Position numbers and translations under genes: made by a program
Notes under the pieces: generated by a model
Databases searched by the model: none
Seen by the model: the letters and a program-made list of their open reading frames with translations, nothing else
Told to the model about the DNA's origin: nothing
Assembly: GCF_012516475.1 (NCBI RefSeq)
Contig: NZ_CP051217.1
Coordinates: forward strand, 682,001 to 746,000
Direction: 5' to 3'
Length of the DNA: 64,000 nt
DNA from: Parasphingorhabdus halotolerans
GTDB lineage: Bacteria; Pseudomonadota; Alphaproteobacteria; Sphingomonadales; Sphingomonadaceae
Shown here: one piece after another, positions 1-9,131 of the stretch
Position numbering within the stretch: the first letter of the stretch is position 1
How the letters are laid out: each line of letters begins with the position of its first letter

Positions 1-923
1 ACACCAGCATCCCAGATTATACCATCTTGGTCATAAGACAAAAGTCGCGGCGACGCTTCGTCAGTGACCAGACGACCGTCATCACCTACAATCGGATCAC
101 CGTTCACATCACGCAGCGCATCACGCTCGGATATTTGAATATCTTCGTAGCCAATACCTCCGACAAGCGCCAATGTTGGCGTCACGGGAACGGTTACATC
201 AGCTCGCGCATATTTGCCTTCATAGCGCTGATCCAGTTGTCCGGAATCTTCACGCTCCCAGCCACCGCCAACGGACCAGCCAAACGGCAATTCGCCAGGC
301 TGCATACCGACGCTTGCGCTTGCAGCGTGGCTGACGCTGTCGTCAAATACGTCAATCGGTTGCTGGCCAGTCGGTAAAATGCCAGCATCTTCACTCTCGA
401 CCTTGGTATAACCAACACGGTAAGCAGCGTTTACATCAAGCGCGCCAACATTGGTTGCAAGCGTTGGCCCGGCGTAAACTGAATATACCTGAGTGACGTT
501 ATCAATATCACCCACAAGGTTCGATGGTGATTGGCCGCGCAGATCTATCCGGCTGCGCGTCGCCAAGGCGCCCCCTTCCAGAGATAGAACATTCGGTACA
601 ACCTGGACATTACCGCGCGCCAGACCGCTGAAAATATCATCATCGTTCAAACCGTCGGAATAAAAGAATCTGCGTTCATAACGCAAATTGACTTGTGCTT
701 CTGCCTGACGCGTTGTGATTGAGGTTTCAATGCCTGCTGCCACACTGGTATAGGTCAAAACATCGGTACCATCCTTGAGGTCCGCTACCAATATCTGCTG
801 CACTTCCAGATAGGGAGCAACTTCAACATTTCGGTCACGCGCATGCGCTGGCTGCGCAGCAATTGCCATGAGAGGCGACAGCAGCGCGCCGAATTTTAGA
901 ATATTCATCGTTTTCGTGGTCAT
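1..923 (-). CDS. Outer membrane beta-barrel protein of an exosortase-A locus (partial, C-terminus beyond window)
   Basis: An open frame runs leftward from ATG at 923 to the window edge without a stop. A GGAGAG ribosome site lies just upstream. The N-terminus has a signal peptide ending near AQPAHA. The rest alternates short hydrophilic turns with amphipathic strands rich in Tyr, Gly and Asp, as in the barrel proteins found with PEP-CTERM/XrtA polysaccharide genes (EpsL-like). It begins 2 bases after the kinase stop, so it is co-transcribed with that gene. The family's presumed role is polysaccharide passage or assembly in the outer membrane. The assignment rests mainly on context and on the barrel-like pattern. 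Confidence 0.7.
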   Translation of the reverse strand, partial: MTTKTMNILKFGALLSPLMAIAAQPAHARDRNVEVAPYLEVQQILVADLKDGTDVLTYTSVAAGIETSITTRQAEAQVNLRYERRFFYSDGLNDDDIFSGLARGNVQVVPNVLSLEGGALATRSRIDLRGQSPSNLVGDIDNVTQVYSVYAGPTLATNVGALDVNAAYRVGYTKVESEDAGILPTGQQPIDVFDDSVSHAASASVGMQPGELPFGWSVGGGWEREDSGQLDQRYEGKYARADVTVPVTPTLALVGGIGYEDIQISERDALRDVNGDPIVGDDGRLVTDEASPRLLSYDQDGIIWDAG

Positions 924-925
924 GG

Positions 926-1843
926 TTACTCTCCATATCCGTAATAAGATCCAAACCGGCGACCGGTTGGCGAGAACTTCGTGCCATTGAGAAGGAGTTG
1001 GATGTGATCACAGCCAGCCATCAGGCTCAGCGCATCGCGCAGGGCTGTTTCAGTGGTTTCGTCGGCTTTTACAATCATCAGAACTTGGCCAACATGAGTC
1101 GCAAGAACAGAAGCCGGAGAAGCAGATAATACCGGTGGTGAATCGAAAATAACGATCCGGGTCGGATTATGCTGGGTTAACCGGTTGAGCACTTGCTCGG
1201 TGCGTGACGACGCGAGAAATTCGGTATCGTTATTGGTCTGATCGCCCGCTGGCAGGATTGCGAGACCGGGAATATCAGTATGAATTATGCAGTCTTCGAC
1301 CGGCAAATCCGGATCGGCGAGTGCATCCATCAAACCCTTGCTGCCTTCAAGACCAAGGCTGGACAATATACTTGGCTTGGCAAAATCAGCATCAACCAGC
1401 AGCACTTCATTATCTTTTTCAGCAGCGATCGAAAGGGCCAGATTGAGGGCACAGAAAGTCTTGCCTTCATTCGGGTGCGCCGAGCCAACCAATATGCGCT
1501 CGCCATGCGGCACCGGCGTTCGCTTGGAATTGCCTTTGGCGGATAACAGCAGCTGACGCTTAATAATGCGAAATTCTTCCGAAATTCCGGTAACCGGTCC
1601 GTCTGGCACAATGAACCCGGCTTCCCGCAATTTGTCACGATCAACAATGACCCTCGGGCCATCATATACTGGTGCAGACCGGCGAGCGAACGGAACCATC
1701 TGTTGTTGATGCAATTCCGATGGCAGAATCTCCGGCGCATAATTTGGTGTTACACCATCACGGCGTACCGGAACATAATCATAGATTTCGCCTGCACGTT
1801 CGAGCAGTGATCCTGATTTATTGAGAGGGTTATATTTGTTCAT
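926..1843 (-). CDS. XrtA-associated BY-type tyrosine autokinase (CpsD/CapB-like)
   Basis: A 305-residue P-loop protein. The Walker A-like segment is SAHPNEGKTF, the Walker A' is VLLVDADFAKPS, and a third acidic motif is IVIFDSPPV. The C-terminus carries a short tyrosine cluster (SYYGYGE), typical of bacterial tyrosine kinases that autophosphorylate to control polysaccharide polymerisation. An upstream start at 1885 is possible, but the MNKYNPL start at 1843 fits the family better. The coding end of the chain-length gene at 1854 lies 10 bases away, so the two are translationally close. The partner activator is probably the adjacent Wzz-like protein. Confidence 0.88.
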   Translation of the reverse strand: MNKYNPLNKSGSLLERAGEIYDYVPVRRDGVTPNYAPEILPSELHQQQMVPFARRSAPVYDGPRVIVDRDKLREAGFIVPDGPVTGISEEFRIIKRQLLLSAKGNSKRTPVPHGERILVGSAHPNEGKTFCALNLALSIAAEKDNEVLLVDADFAKPSILSSLGLEGSKGLMDALADPDLPVEDCIIHTDIPGLAILPAGDQTNNDTEFLASSRTEQVLNRLTQHNPTRIVIFDSPPVLSASPASVLATHVGQVLMIVKADETTETALRDALSLMAGCDHIQLLLNGTKFSPTGRRFGSYYGYGE

Positions 1844-1853
1844 TTCCGTCTCC

Positions 1854-3401
1854 TCAGGCCACCATGCCGCGCTGGATAAATTCAACGACCATCAACAGGG
1901 CAAACACCCCGACCAAGGCACAGCCGGCGCTGTAAAACAGTCGCATCTTCTTTTTCCGCAATTCACGTTGTGCACTGGTGAGAATAGTCGAAACCGAACC
2001 AATCACCGGCAAGCCGCTCGCTTTTTCGAGCTTGGCTGCTGTGGGATAGCTGGTTTGCAATTGACCGAGCGCAAACGCAGTACCGACACCGCCACCAAGT
2101 CCGGCAAATAATACCATCGCTAACAACAGCGGCCGATTTGGAGCTGCGGGCGTACGAGGGCTGGATGGCGGATCAATGACTTTAAATTTTACCGAATCCG
2201 TTTGCGATTCGACTTGTCCGCGAAGTTTGATTTGCTCGCGGTCGGCAAGAATTTTGTCATACTGCTCTTTCAACACTTCATAATCCCTGTTGATTCGAGA
2301 CATCTCGGCAGCAACACCTGGTTCAAGTGATTGTTTTGAAGCCAATTGCGCCATATCCGCTTGCAACGCACTTTTACGGGCCTGCAGCGCTGCAACCGAA
2401 GCTTGACGTTCTGCACGCATGCTCTGCAGCGAACTATAAGCTGGGTTTGGAGTCTTGTAGCTTGATGGGCCGCTAGCCGATGCGGTGCCCCCGCCCGCCG
2501 CGCGAATGGCCGCAATCTGGCGTTGAATAGCAATAACATCCGGATGCTGGTTGGTTTTGCCGGCCGCGCGAGCGGACGCCAAGTCACCTTGGGCCTGCGA
2601 TAAAGCAGAACCGCCGCCAGAGGATCCACCGCCGCCAAATACTGGCGTAGAAATGGTCGATGGCGTTCCAGCCAGTTGTCCATTTAAAGCTGCCAGTGAG
2701 CTTGACGCCTGGCCAAGCTGGGATTCGATTTGGCTCAGTTCAGCGCGCGATGCTTCCATGCGTTGGCTGATCGAACCTATGCCAGGCAACAATCCAAGAT
2801 TTTCGGTTTCAAACTGCACCCGTTTCTGTTCCGCTTCCTGCAAATCCTTTTCACGGCTGGCGAGCTGGGCATCTAGGAATTTAATCGTCGAATTTGTTTC
2901 ATCGCGGTCACCAGAGAGATTTTCTTCAACGAAAATGTCGATCATCTTCTGAACAATCTCACGAGACAGCTTTGCGTTTTCGGCATCCGACAAATTGCTA
3001 GCCGACGATGTCGCCGTTATTTCGAAGAGATTGTCTTTCTCGGATTTGATTTCGATATTCTTGCGCAGCATCTCAACTTTGCCAGCAAGTTCCCGATCAC
3101 TGGCAACCGAAAGATTGAGATCAGTGCCGCGAACAACTTTTTCGAGATTAATCGTAGAAGCCAGAGTTTCCTGAACGCGCTCCATATTTTTCGCACGTTC
3201 ACGGGCGTCAACACCTACTTTGTCCGACAGGATCGACTGCATTTCCACAAAAACGCGAGCCTTTGATTCGTAACCATTGGGAATGAGCGCGACGACCAGC
3301 CAACCCAGAAGGCAAAGCCCCCAGGCAACAGCAAGTGCCATCCAGCGCCGGTTCCAGACGCTGTGGATTGCTACTCGAATTTCGTCATAAAGGCCGTTCA
3401 T
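1854..3401 (-). CDS. XrtA-system polysaccharide chain-length determinant (Wzz family)
   Basis: A 515-residue inner-membrane protein. One hydrophobic segment lies near residues 20-40 (ALAVAWGLCLLGWLVVAL) and a second close to the C-terminus (CALVGVFALLMVVEF). Between them is a long periplasmic coiled coil. A Gly/Ser-rich linker (GGGGSSGGGS) interrupts the coiled coil near residue 255. This is the Wzz/GNVR layout, and the length matches the exosortase-associated subfamily. It lies between the export lipoprotein and the kinase, and together they form the usual polymer length-control and export unit. The predicted partner of its cytoplasmic ends is the BY-kinase. Confidence 0.9.
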   Translation of the reverse strand: MNGLYDEIRVAIHSVWNRRWMALAVAWGLCLLGWLVVALIPNGYESKARVFVEMQSILSDKVGVDARERAKNMERVQETLASTINLEKVVRGTDLNLSVASDRELAGKVEMLRKNIEIKSEKDNLFEITATSSASNLSDAENAKLSREIVQKMIDIFVEENLSGDRDETNSTIKFLDAQLASREKDLQEAEQKRVQFETENLGLLPGIGSISQRMEASRAELSQIESQLGQASSSLAALNGQLAGTPSTISTPVFGGGGSSGGGSALSQAQGDLASARAAGKTNQHPDVIAIQRQIAAIRAAGGGTASASGPSSYKTPNPAYSSLQSMRAERQASVAALQARKSALQADMAQLASKQSLEPGVAAEMSRINRDYEVLKEQYDKILADREQIKLRGQVESQTDSVKFKVIDPPSSPRTPAAPNRPLLLAMVLFAGLGGGVGTAFALGQLQTSYPTAAKLEKASGLPVIGSVSTILTSAQRELRKKKMRLFYSAGCALVGVFALLMVVEFIQRGMVA

Positions 3402-3442
3402 CAGTCGTGCCGTTCCCTAAATAAAATGGATCAGTTCAAAGT

Positions 3443-4099
3443 TCAAAACATGCTCTCAGGAATGATGATCACATCACCCGGACGCAGCATTACGTTGGCT
3501 TTGGTGTCTCCGCGTTTCAGCAGATCGCCGAGCCGCAATGCATATTCCATCTGCCCGCCAGTGCCTTGGTTCGAGCGAATCAAACGGGCTTTGTTGCCCG
3601 AAGCAAATTCAGAAAGCCCACCCACCGAGATCATCGCATCGAGCAATGTCATATTTGCACGGTAAGGGATGGAAGCCGGTTTCTCTGTCGCACCAACAAC
3701 ACGGATTTGCTGCGAGAAGGTCCCGGAGAAATTATTTACGATAACCGACACTAGCGGCTCATTGATATATTGTGAGAGCTGTAGTTTCAGATCTTCCGCA
3801 AGCATGGCCGGCGTTTTGCCTACAGCTGGCATGTCGGTAATCAGCGGTGTTGTGATCCGGCCATCCGGACGGACTTGAACCTTTGCGCCCAGCTCCGGGT
3901 TACGCCACACAAAGATCGTCAGTTCATCAAGCGGGCCAATGATATATTCATCGCCCGGCCCTTCCTGCATGGACACAAAGGACGCGGGCGGTAGTTGCGG
4001 CCCTGATGACACGCCGGTACAACCTGCCAGTGTCAGAGACGCCAGACCTGTGCCGATAAATAGTTTCGGTAGGCTTTTGTTTTTAAACGCAGAATTCAT
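3443..4099 (-). CDS. Polysaccharide export lipoprotein (Wza-like, XrtA system)
   Basis: A 218-residue lipoprotein. The signal sequence ends in a lipobox (LASLTLAGC). After it come the Poly_export domain (EYIIGPLDELTIFVWRNPEL) and SLBB-like beta-grasp segments. The start at 4099 is preferred because GAGGTG lies 6 bases upstream; in-frame starts further up lack a ribosome site. It would form the outer-membrane export channel for the polysaccharide whose length is set by the downstream Wzz-like protein. It begins the leftward group of four genes: export, Wzz, kinase, barrel. A gap of about 170 bases separates it from the decarboxylase end upstream. Confidence 0.88.
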   Translation of the reverse strand: MNSAFKNKSLPKLFIGTGLASLTLAGCTGVSSGPQLPPASFVSMQEGPGDEYIIGPLDELTIFVWRNPELGAKVQVRPDGRITTPLITDMPAVGKTPAMLAEDLKLQLSQYINEPLVSVIVNNFSGTFSQQIRVVGATEKPASIPYRANMTLLDAMISVGGLSEFASGNKARLIRSNQGTGGQMEYALRLGDLLKRGDTKANVMLRPGDVIIIPESMF

Positions 4100-4272
4100 C
4101 TTCATCACCTCGTTTTTGCCCCCATGTGAGTTGCCAATTTTCGTCAAAAAAATGGGCGGATCACGCAAAGTCACGAGATGGCTATGCTAGAAAATAGTGA
4201 AGATAGCGTTAGGATTACCTGAATTTCAGATTAACAATCAACCCATTGAAGGATTTTACATCGCGTTAGAAG

Positions 4273-5508
4273 TCAATCGATTAGTATCTCTTTTGCTGGC
4301 CCCTGACCGAGAAAATTCGCAGGGCTTGCAGTCGCGCCATAAGCGCCTGCGCAGAAGATCGCGACGATATCACCGACATTGGCCTTTGGCATGGCAGCAT
4401 TGTCAGATAAACGGTCCAATGGTGTACAAAGGCAGCCCACTATAGACACTGTCTCAGTCGGCTCGAAATTATATTTCGTAGCGATTGCAGCTGGATAGTT
4501 TCGGCGAACGACTGTTCCGAAATTTCCGCTGGCAGCCAGCTGATGATGCAATCCGCCGTCCGTTACCAAGAATGTTTCGCCACAGCTTTGTTTGCGGTCA
4601 ACGATTTGAGTGAGATAGACGCCCGCTTCGCCGACAAGATATCTACCCAACTCGATAGCGAACTGGGTGTCTTGAAGAATTATCGGCAAATCACCCAGTT
4701 GCGCTTTCAAGGCATCTCCGACTCTAGCAATATCCACTGCCTCATCGCCCGGGAAATAAGGGATTCCAAAACCACCGCCGAGATTTACGTGCTCTGGTGC
4801 CGCACCAATATCATCAGCCAGTTGGGCAGCAAGCGCGATGGTTTGGGTCTGCGTTTCTATAATCGCATCAGCCTTCAAGGCTTGGGAGCCAGCAAAAATA
4901 TGAAATCCCCGCCAGTGCGCACCCGCTTCGATTATTTTCCTGACCGTAGACGCAACCAGCTCGACATCCATTCCAAAAGGCTTGGCACCACCACCCATCT
5001 TCATTCCCGAACCCTTGAGATCGAAGGTCGGGTTTACGCGAATAGCCAGCTTAGGATTCTGGCCTGCGCCTGCGCCAATCAACAAAGCACGATCACATTC
5101 GGTTGGCGACTCGATATTTATTGTCACACCCGCTTCTATGGCGCGCAGCAATTCCTCATCGCGTTTGCCGGGGCCTGCAAAACTGATGTGCTCGGGTTTC
5201 GCCCCAGAAGCCAATGCCATCAAAAGCTCTCCCGCCGATGCGATATCAATCCCGTCAGCCAGTGAAACCATATGTTTGAGCACTGGTCCAAATGGATTGG
5301 CCTTCATCGCATAGTGAATATTTAGCTTTTCCGGCATCGCTGCCCGCAAGTCGGCCATGCGACGCGTAAGCAATTGTTTGGAATAGACAAACAACGGTGA
5401 ACCATGTTGACGCACCAACGCGCTGGCCATAGCGCCGCCAATTGCCAATTCTTCGTGCAATGTGTCATACCCAGCCGGTATCGGACCAACGGGCTTAACT
5501 TTGTTCAT
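4273..5508 (-). CDS. PLP-dependent decarboxylase, exosortase-A system-associated
   Basis: A 411-residue fold-type III decarboxylase of the alanine racemase/diaminopimelate decarboxylase type. Visible landmarks are YAMKANPFG (PLP lysine), HIFAGSQ, the phosphate-binding GGGFGIPYF and the C-terminal CLCTPLD. This subfamily occurs regularly beside XrtA exopolysaccharide genes together with an acyl-CoA ligase and an acyl carrier protein. The start overlaps the ligase stop by 4 bases (ATGA), so the two are coupled. The substrate is unknown. It may act on an amino acid activated by, or destined for, the neighbouring carrier protein, but that is inference. Confidence 0.9.
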   Translation of the reverse strand: MNKVKPVGPIPAGYDTLHEELAIGGAMASALVRQHGSPLFVYSKQLLTRRMADLRAAMPEKLNIHYAMKANPFGPVLKHMVSLADGIDIASAGELLMALASGAKPEHISFAGPGKRDEELLRAIEAGVTINIESPTECDRALLIGAGAGQNPKLAIRVNPTFDLKGSGMKMGGGAKPFGMDVELVASTVRKIIEAGAHWRGFHIFAGSQALKADAIIETQTQTIALAAQLADDIGAAPEHVNLGGGFGIPYFPGDEAVDIARVGDALKAQLGDLPIILQDTQFAIELGRYLVGEAGVYLTQIVDRKQSCGETFLVTDGGLHHQLAASGNFGTVVRRNYPAAIATKYNFEPTETVSIVGCLCTPLDRLSDNAAMPKANVGDIVAIFCAGAYGATASPANFLGQGPAKEILID

Positions 5509-7043
5509 AGTGTTTCAGCCTCTGCCAGTGCATTTCTATCCAGCTTCCCGTTCGGGTTTTTGGGAAACTCCTTCATCACGATAATATCGCGAGGGTGCAT
5601 AAAATTCGGTAAATTGCGTTTTAGATAGGTCGCAAGCTGGCTTGCAACTTCATCAGAAGGCCCATCTGATCTCACCAAAAGCTTTATCGCATGTCCAAGT
5701 CGCTCATCTGGTACACCAAGCGCCACCGCCTCCACAATCAACCCGGATTCCACAGCTGCTTCTTCGATCTCTGTCGGGCTGATCCGGTTACCGGAACTTT
5801 TGATCATATTATCAGCGCGACCAATGAAATAGAGCAAACCATCGGCTTCCCGGCGGACAGTATCGCCAGACCAAACCGCCAGGCCGCCATATTGCGATGC
5901 ATTTGGCGCGGGTTTAAATCGCTCTGCCGTCCGTTCTTTATCTTGCCAGTATCCCTGAGCCACCAATGGTCCGGCATGCACCAATTCGCCTTCTTGGCCG
6001 ATTGCCGCAACTTCGCCAGAGTCACCAACCACCATGATTTCGGCAAATGGTATCGCTTTGCCCATGCTGGTTGGATTATCGTCAATCAATGCCGGATCGA
6101 GATAGGTCGAGCGAAACGCCTCGGTCAGACCATACATCGCAAAAATATCAGTCTTGCTTCCAAATATCGCGCGCAGTTTCTTGACCAAAGTAGGTGTCAA
6201 GGCGCCGCCGCTATTGGTTAGTCGTCGCATCGCTGCAACCGCATCATTTGGCCACTCTTGCTCGACCAACTGCACCCAAAGTGGTGGAACTGCTGCCAAG
6301 GTCGTGATTCGTTCCCGGGCACAGGCCTTTATAACATCGCGGGGGGTGAGATAATCCAAAGGCACTGCGCAGCCGCCCGCGTACCAAGTTGAAAGCAATT
6401 GGTTTTGGCCATAATCAAAACTTAGCGGTAAAACGCATAGAGTGCGATCATCAGTTGCGAGCTTTAAATATTCCGCAACGCTTATTGCGCCCAAACTTAA
6501 ATTGGCATGGCTAAGCATAACGCCTTTGGGATGCCCGGTTGAACCGCTGGTATATAGAATCGCCGCAAGATTTTCTGTATCACATGACGGGCTGTTCGCT
6601 TCCAGAATTTCACCCGATTGATCAAGCTTCTCATCCAATGACCTGTCTTCAACGACCGCACATCCTTCTATCGGTTCGTTTTCAACGGTCTTTGATCTGC
6701 CAGCATTGGTAACCATCAGTTTAGCGCCGCTATCATCGATGATATGCCGCACTTGTGCTGGTCTTAAGACCGGATTGATCGGAACATGCACTAACCCCGC
6801 CCGCACGGACGCCAGCGGCATCAAACAAGCCATTTCTGTTTTGGGCAGCCATGATGCAACGCGAGCACCCTGCTCCAAATTCCGGGATTTTAACCAAGCG
6901 GCAAGCTTTCCCACACGATGATTTAACATCTTGTAGCTAAGGGTTCCCGAACGCGTGACCAAAGCGGGAGCATCCGCATTCCTCCCAAGCGCAAGTCGGT
7001 CTAGCGGAAAAGCAGTTTTGTGTGATTGAGTGTTCAAATGCAA
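5505..7043 (-). CDS. Acyl-CoA ligase (AMP-forming), exosortase-A system-associated
   Basis: A 512-residue ANL-superfamily adenylating enzyme. Motifs are YTSGSTGHPKGV (P-loop), MYGLTEAF, the hinge region GRADNMIKSSGNRISP and a C-terminal PNGKLDR with the catalytic lysine. It would adenylate a carboxylic acid and load it on CoA or on the acyl carrier protein at 8152. The reading frame has no convenient ATG: the most upstream candidate is TTG at 7043 and a second TTG follows two codons later, so the exact start is uncertain. It is divergent from the GNAT gene; the promoters must lie in the short region around 7040-7090. Confidence 0.87.
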   Translation of the reverse strand: MHLNTQSHKTAFPLDRLALGRNADAPALVTRSGTLSYKMLNHRVGKLAAWLKSRNLEQGARVASWLPKTEMACLMPLASVRAGLVHVPINPVLRPAQVRHIIDDSGAKLMVTNAGRSKTVENEPIEGCAVVEDRSLDEKLDQSGEILEANSPSCDTENLAAILYTSGSTGHPKGVMLSHANLSLGAISVAEYLKLATDDRTLCVLPLSFDYGQNQLLSTWYAGGCAVPLDYLTPRDVIKACARERITTLAAVPPLWVQLVEQEWPNDAVAAMRRLTNSGGALTPTLVKKLRAIFGSKTDIFAMYGLTEAFRSTYLDPALIDDNPTSMGKAIPFAEIMVVGDSGEVAAIGQEGELVHAGPLVAQGYWQDKERTAERFKPAPNASQYGGLAVWSGDTVRREADGLLYFIGRADNMIKSSGNRISPTEIEEAAVESGLIVEAVALGVPDERLGHAIKLLVRSDGPSDEVASQLATYLKRNLPNFMHPRDIIVMKEFPKNPNGKLDRNALAEAETL

Positions 7044-7090
7044 AAACCTATGGGAAGAAGAACGAAATAGTGTCAGGCACTACCTTAACC

Positions 7091-8110
7091 ATGAACAGTG
7101 AATATCACGATAATTTTCAGTCAGCGCAAGCGGTTGCTGGTGAAAAGCTCGGCCGATCCTTTCAAAAGTCACTTTTTGATCGGATCGAATGGGTTGATAA
7201 ACTGCATAAGGTCTGTCTCGCGGACAATCGGCCGCTGATTGTATCCAGCGAAGAAAACGGCGCTCAGGCCTGGATGTTTCTGATTAAAAAGGGCTGGGGC
7301 AAACATACGGCGCTCGCCAACTGGTATAACTTTACGTTTCGGCCGATATTCACTGGCGATTTTGATGAAGTCACAAAATTGGCGCTGCTAGCGAGCTTGG
7401 CAAAGACGCTAAAAGCACATTCGCACTATATTGAAATTGCACCGGTTTCAGAAGAAGACGCCGCCGCGAGTCTATCTGAACGCGGGTTTGAACAGGCTGG
7501 CTGGATCGTCTTTAAAACCAAAGTGGATAATAATCATATATTGCGCGTAAAGGGCCGGACATTTGACCAGTATTGGTCTGAAAGGCCCAGTCGCCTGCTC
7601 AACACCGTACGACGCAAGGCAAAGAAAAATCTGGTTTCGATAAGAATTGAAACCAGTTTTTCCGCTGAGCATTGGCACGATTATCTTGATGTTTATTCAA
7701 AAAGCTGGAAACCGGAAGAAGGTAATCCTGATTTCCTGAAAATATTGGCACAGCAAGAAGCGGAAGCAGGGTGCTTACGCTTAGGTTTGGCCTATATTGA
7801 CGGTGTTCCGGTCGCAGCACAATTCTGGACGGTTGAAAATGGCGAGGCGCTTATCCATAAACTTGCGCATGTTGAAGATGCTACACGATCGTCCCCGGGA
7901 ACGCTGCTTTCTGTTGCCATGTTCCAGCATGTGATAGACATCGACCAAGTAAACCTTATTGATTTTGGCACCGGCAACGATTCCTACAAGCGCGAATGGA
8001 TGGAAGAAGTTCGCGACCGTTATCGTCTGGAGCTTTTCTGGCCCAATCATCCATTTTCTTGGCTTCCGATCATAAAACGATATGCGTCAGACCTTGTAGG
8101 AAAGCGTTGA
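7091..8110 (+). CDS. GNAT/FemAB-like acetyltransferase (BioF2-like) of the exosortase locus
   Basis: A 339-residue protein if ATG at 7091 is used; a GTG at 7022 would add 23 residues. Neither has a strong ribosome site. The C-terminal half has the Acetyltransf_6-type pattern: a basic stretch (RLLNTVRRKAKKN), then GLAYIDGVPVAAQFW, then a late DFGTGNDSYKREW. Such proteins accompany XrtA polysaccharide loci and are thought to acylate or aminoacylate a sugar or peptide; the substrate here is unknown. It heads the rightward group GNAT - ACP - hydrolase 2 - hydrolase 1. Confidence 0.8.
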   Translation: MNSEYHDNFQSAQAVAGEKLGRSFQKSLFDRIEWVDKLHKVCLADNRPLIVSSEENGAQAWMFLIKKGWGKHTALANWYNFTFRPIFTGDFDEVTKLALLASLAKTLKAHSHYIEIAPVSEEDAAASLSERGFEQAGWIVFKTKVDNNHILRVKGRTFDQYWSERPSRLLNTVRRKAKKNLVSIRIETSFSAEHWHDYLDVYSKSWKPEEGNPDFLKILAQQEAEAGCLRLGLAYIDGVPVAAQFWTVENGEALIHKLAHVEDATRSSPGTLLSVAMFQHVIDIDQVNLIDFGTGNDSYKREWMEEVRDRYRLELFWPNHPFSWLPIIKRYASDLVGKR

Positions 8111-8151
8111 TCCCTCTAGGGATGCGCCGTTATTTGTGAATCGGGGGGCCA

Positions 8152-8424
8152 ATGTCCGAAAATATTGATCTGACGCCGGAAGCTGCAGTTCGTGCTGTGA
8201 TGCGGGATATCTTGGGGTTAGATGCCGAACAAGTAGCCGAATTTACTGCTGAAACCGAGCTCTTTGGAGCCCTGCCCGAACTTGACAGCATGGCCGTTGC
8301 CGCCTTGCTAACGGAATTGGAAGACCGACTGGATATCATGATCGAAGATGACGAAGTTGATGGCGAACTGTTTGAAACTTTCGGCAATCTTGTCGCTTTT
8401 ACTGAAATGAAAGTGGCTGAGTGA
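8152..8424 (+). CDS. Acyl carrier protein (phosphopantetheine-binding)
   Basis: A 90-residue acidic helical protein with the attachment motif PELDSMAVAALL; the Ser of DSM would carry 4'-phosphopantetheine. A GGGGGG stretch just before the ATG serves as ribosome site. The stop overlaps the GTG of the next gene (GTGA). In exosortase-A loci such a carrier is found with an AMP ligase and a PLP decarboxylase, both of which are present here. This suggests a thioester-bound small acid or amino acid that is transferred to the polysaccharide or to a lipid. Confidence 0.88.
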   Translation: MSENIDLTPEAAVRAVMRDILGLDAEQVAEFTAETELFGALPELDSMAVAALLTELEDRLDIMIEDDEVDGELFETFGNLVAFTEMKVAE

Positions 8425-9131
8425 ACGGAAAACTCGAGTTTTCGAGCTATCATTTTGATGAATATGATGAACTTTGCCTGATTTCTGGCAGTCAGCACCA
8501 AATCAAAATCTTATTGGTGCCGCCGCTATTTGATGAAATGAACCGCATGCGACGGGCGCTCGTCGATGCGATGCACCTCCTTGATGAGTGCCGCATTGGC
8601 AGCATACTCCCAGATCTCCCGGGCACCAACGAAAGCCTGTTTCCGCAAGGTGAAGCAAATTTAACCCTTTGGCGTAGCGCGCTCAATATGTGCATCAGTC
8701 AACACACTGATTGCAAATCTATCGCATCATTCCGGGGCGGCTGCCTGATCGATGATTTCGACTGCGAACTGCCTCGCTGGCGGTTTTCACCTGCCAAAGG
8801 TCGTTCCATGCTGCGGACGATGATGCGAACCCGCATTGCATCCGATAAAGAAGCGGGCAACGTCACAAAAATGACAGACCTGCAAGATCAGGCTATTTCC
8901 AGTAATCTCAATCTCGCTGGCAATATCATTGGACCTTCCATGTTCGCTGAACTGGATCAAGCTGAACCTATAACGCTAGAGAATACACGTGTTGTGAGGC
9001 TGGAATCCGACAGCGCGGATGCAGATGTGAAACTCGCTGGTTCCGCCTTATGGCTGCGTGCAGAGCCTGATGCTGATCAGCTGATATCAACGGCAATGGC
9101 CAATGATCTGGCAAGCTGGATAAACTCATGA
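8421..9131 (+). CDS. Diverged exosortase-A system hydrolase 2-like protein
   Basis: A 236-residue protein with a GTG start overlapping the carrier protein stop. It retains the landmarks of the exosortase-associated 'hydrolase 2' family: PLFDEMNRMRR, which corresponds to the usual P-F-x-E-E-M-N-x-x-R-R, then DLPGTNES and SFRGGCLI. No normal G-x-S-x-G nucleophile elbow is visible, and the C-terminal part is poorly conserved. It may be inactive or act as a partner of hydrolase 1, whose start overlaps its stop (ATGA). The assignment rests on short motifs plus position. Confidence 0.65.
   Translation: MNGKLEFSSYHFDEYDELCLISGSQHQIKILLVPPLFDEMNRMRRALVDAMHLLDECRIGSILPDLPGTNESLFPQGEANLTLWRSALNMCISQHTDCKSIASFRGGCLIDDFDCELPRWRFSPAKGRSMLRTMMRTRIASDKEAGNVTKMTDLQDQAISSNLNLAGNIIGPSMFAELDQAEPITLENTRVVRLESDSADADVKLAGSALWLRAEPDADQLISTAMANDLASWINS

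Noticed and set aside
4543..5265. Plus-strand open frame opposite the PLP decarboxylase
   Set aside because: Antisense shadow of a well-supported gene; no motif or start signal.
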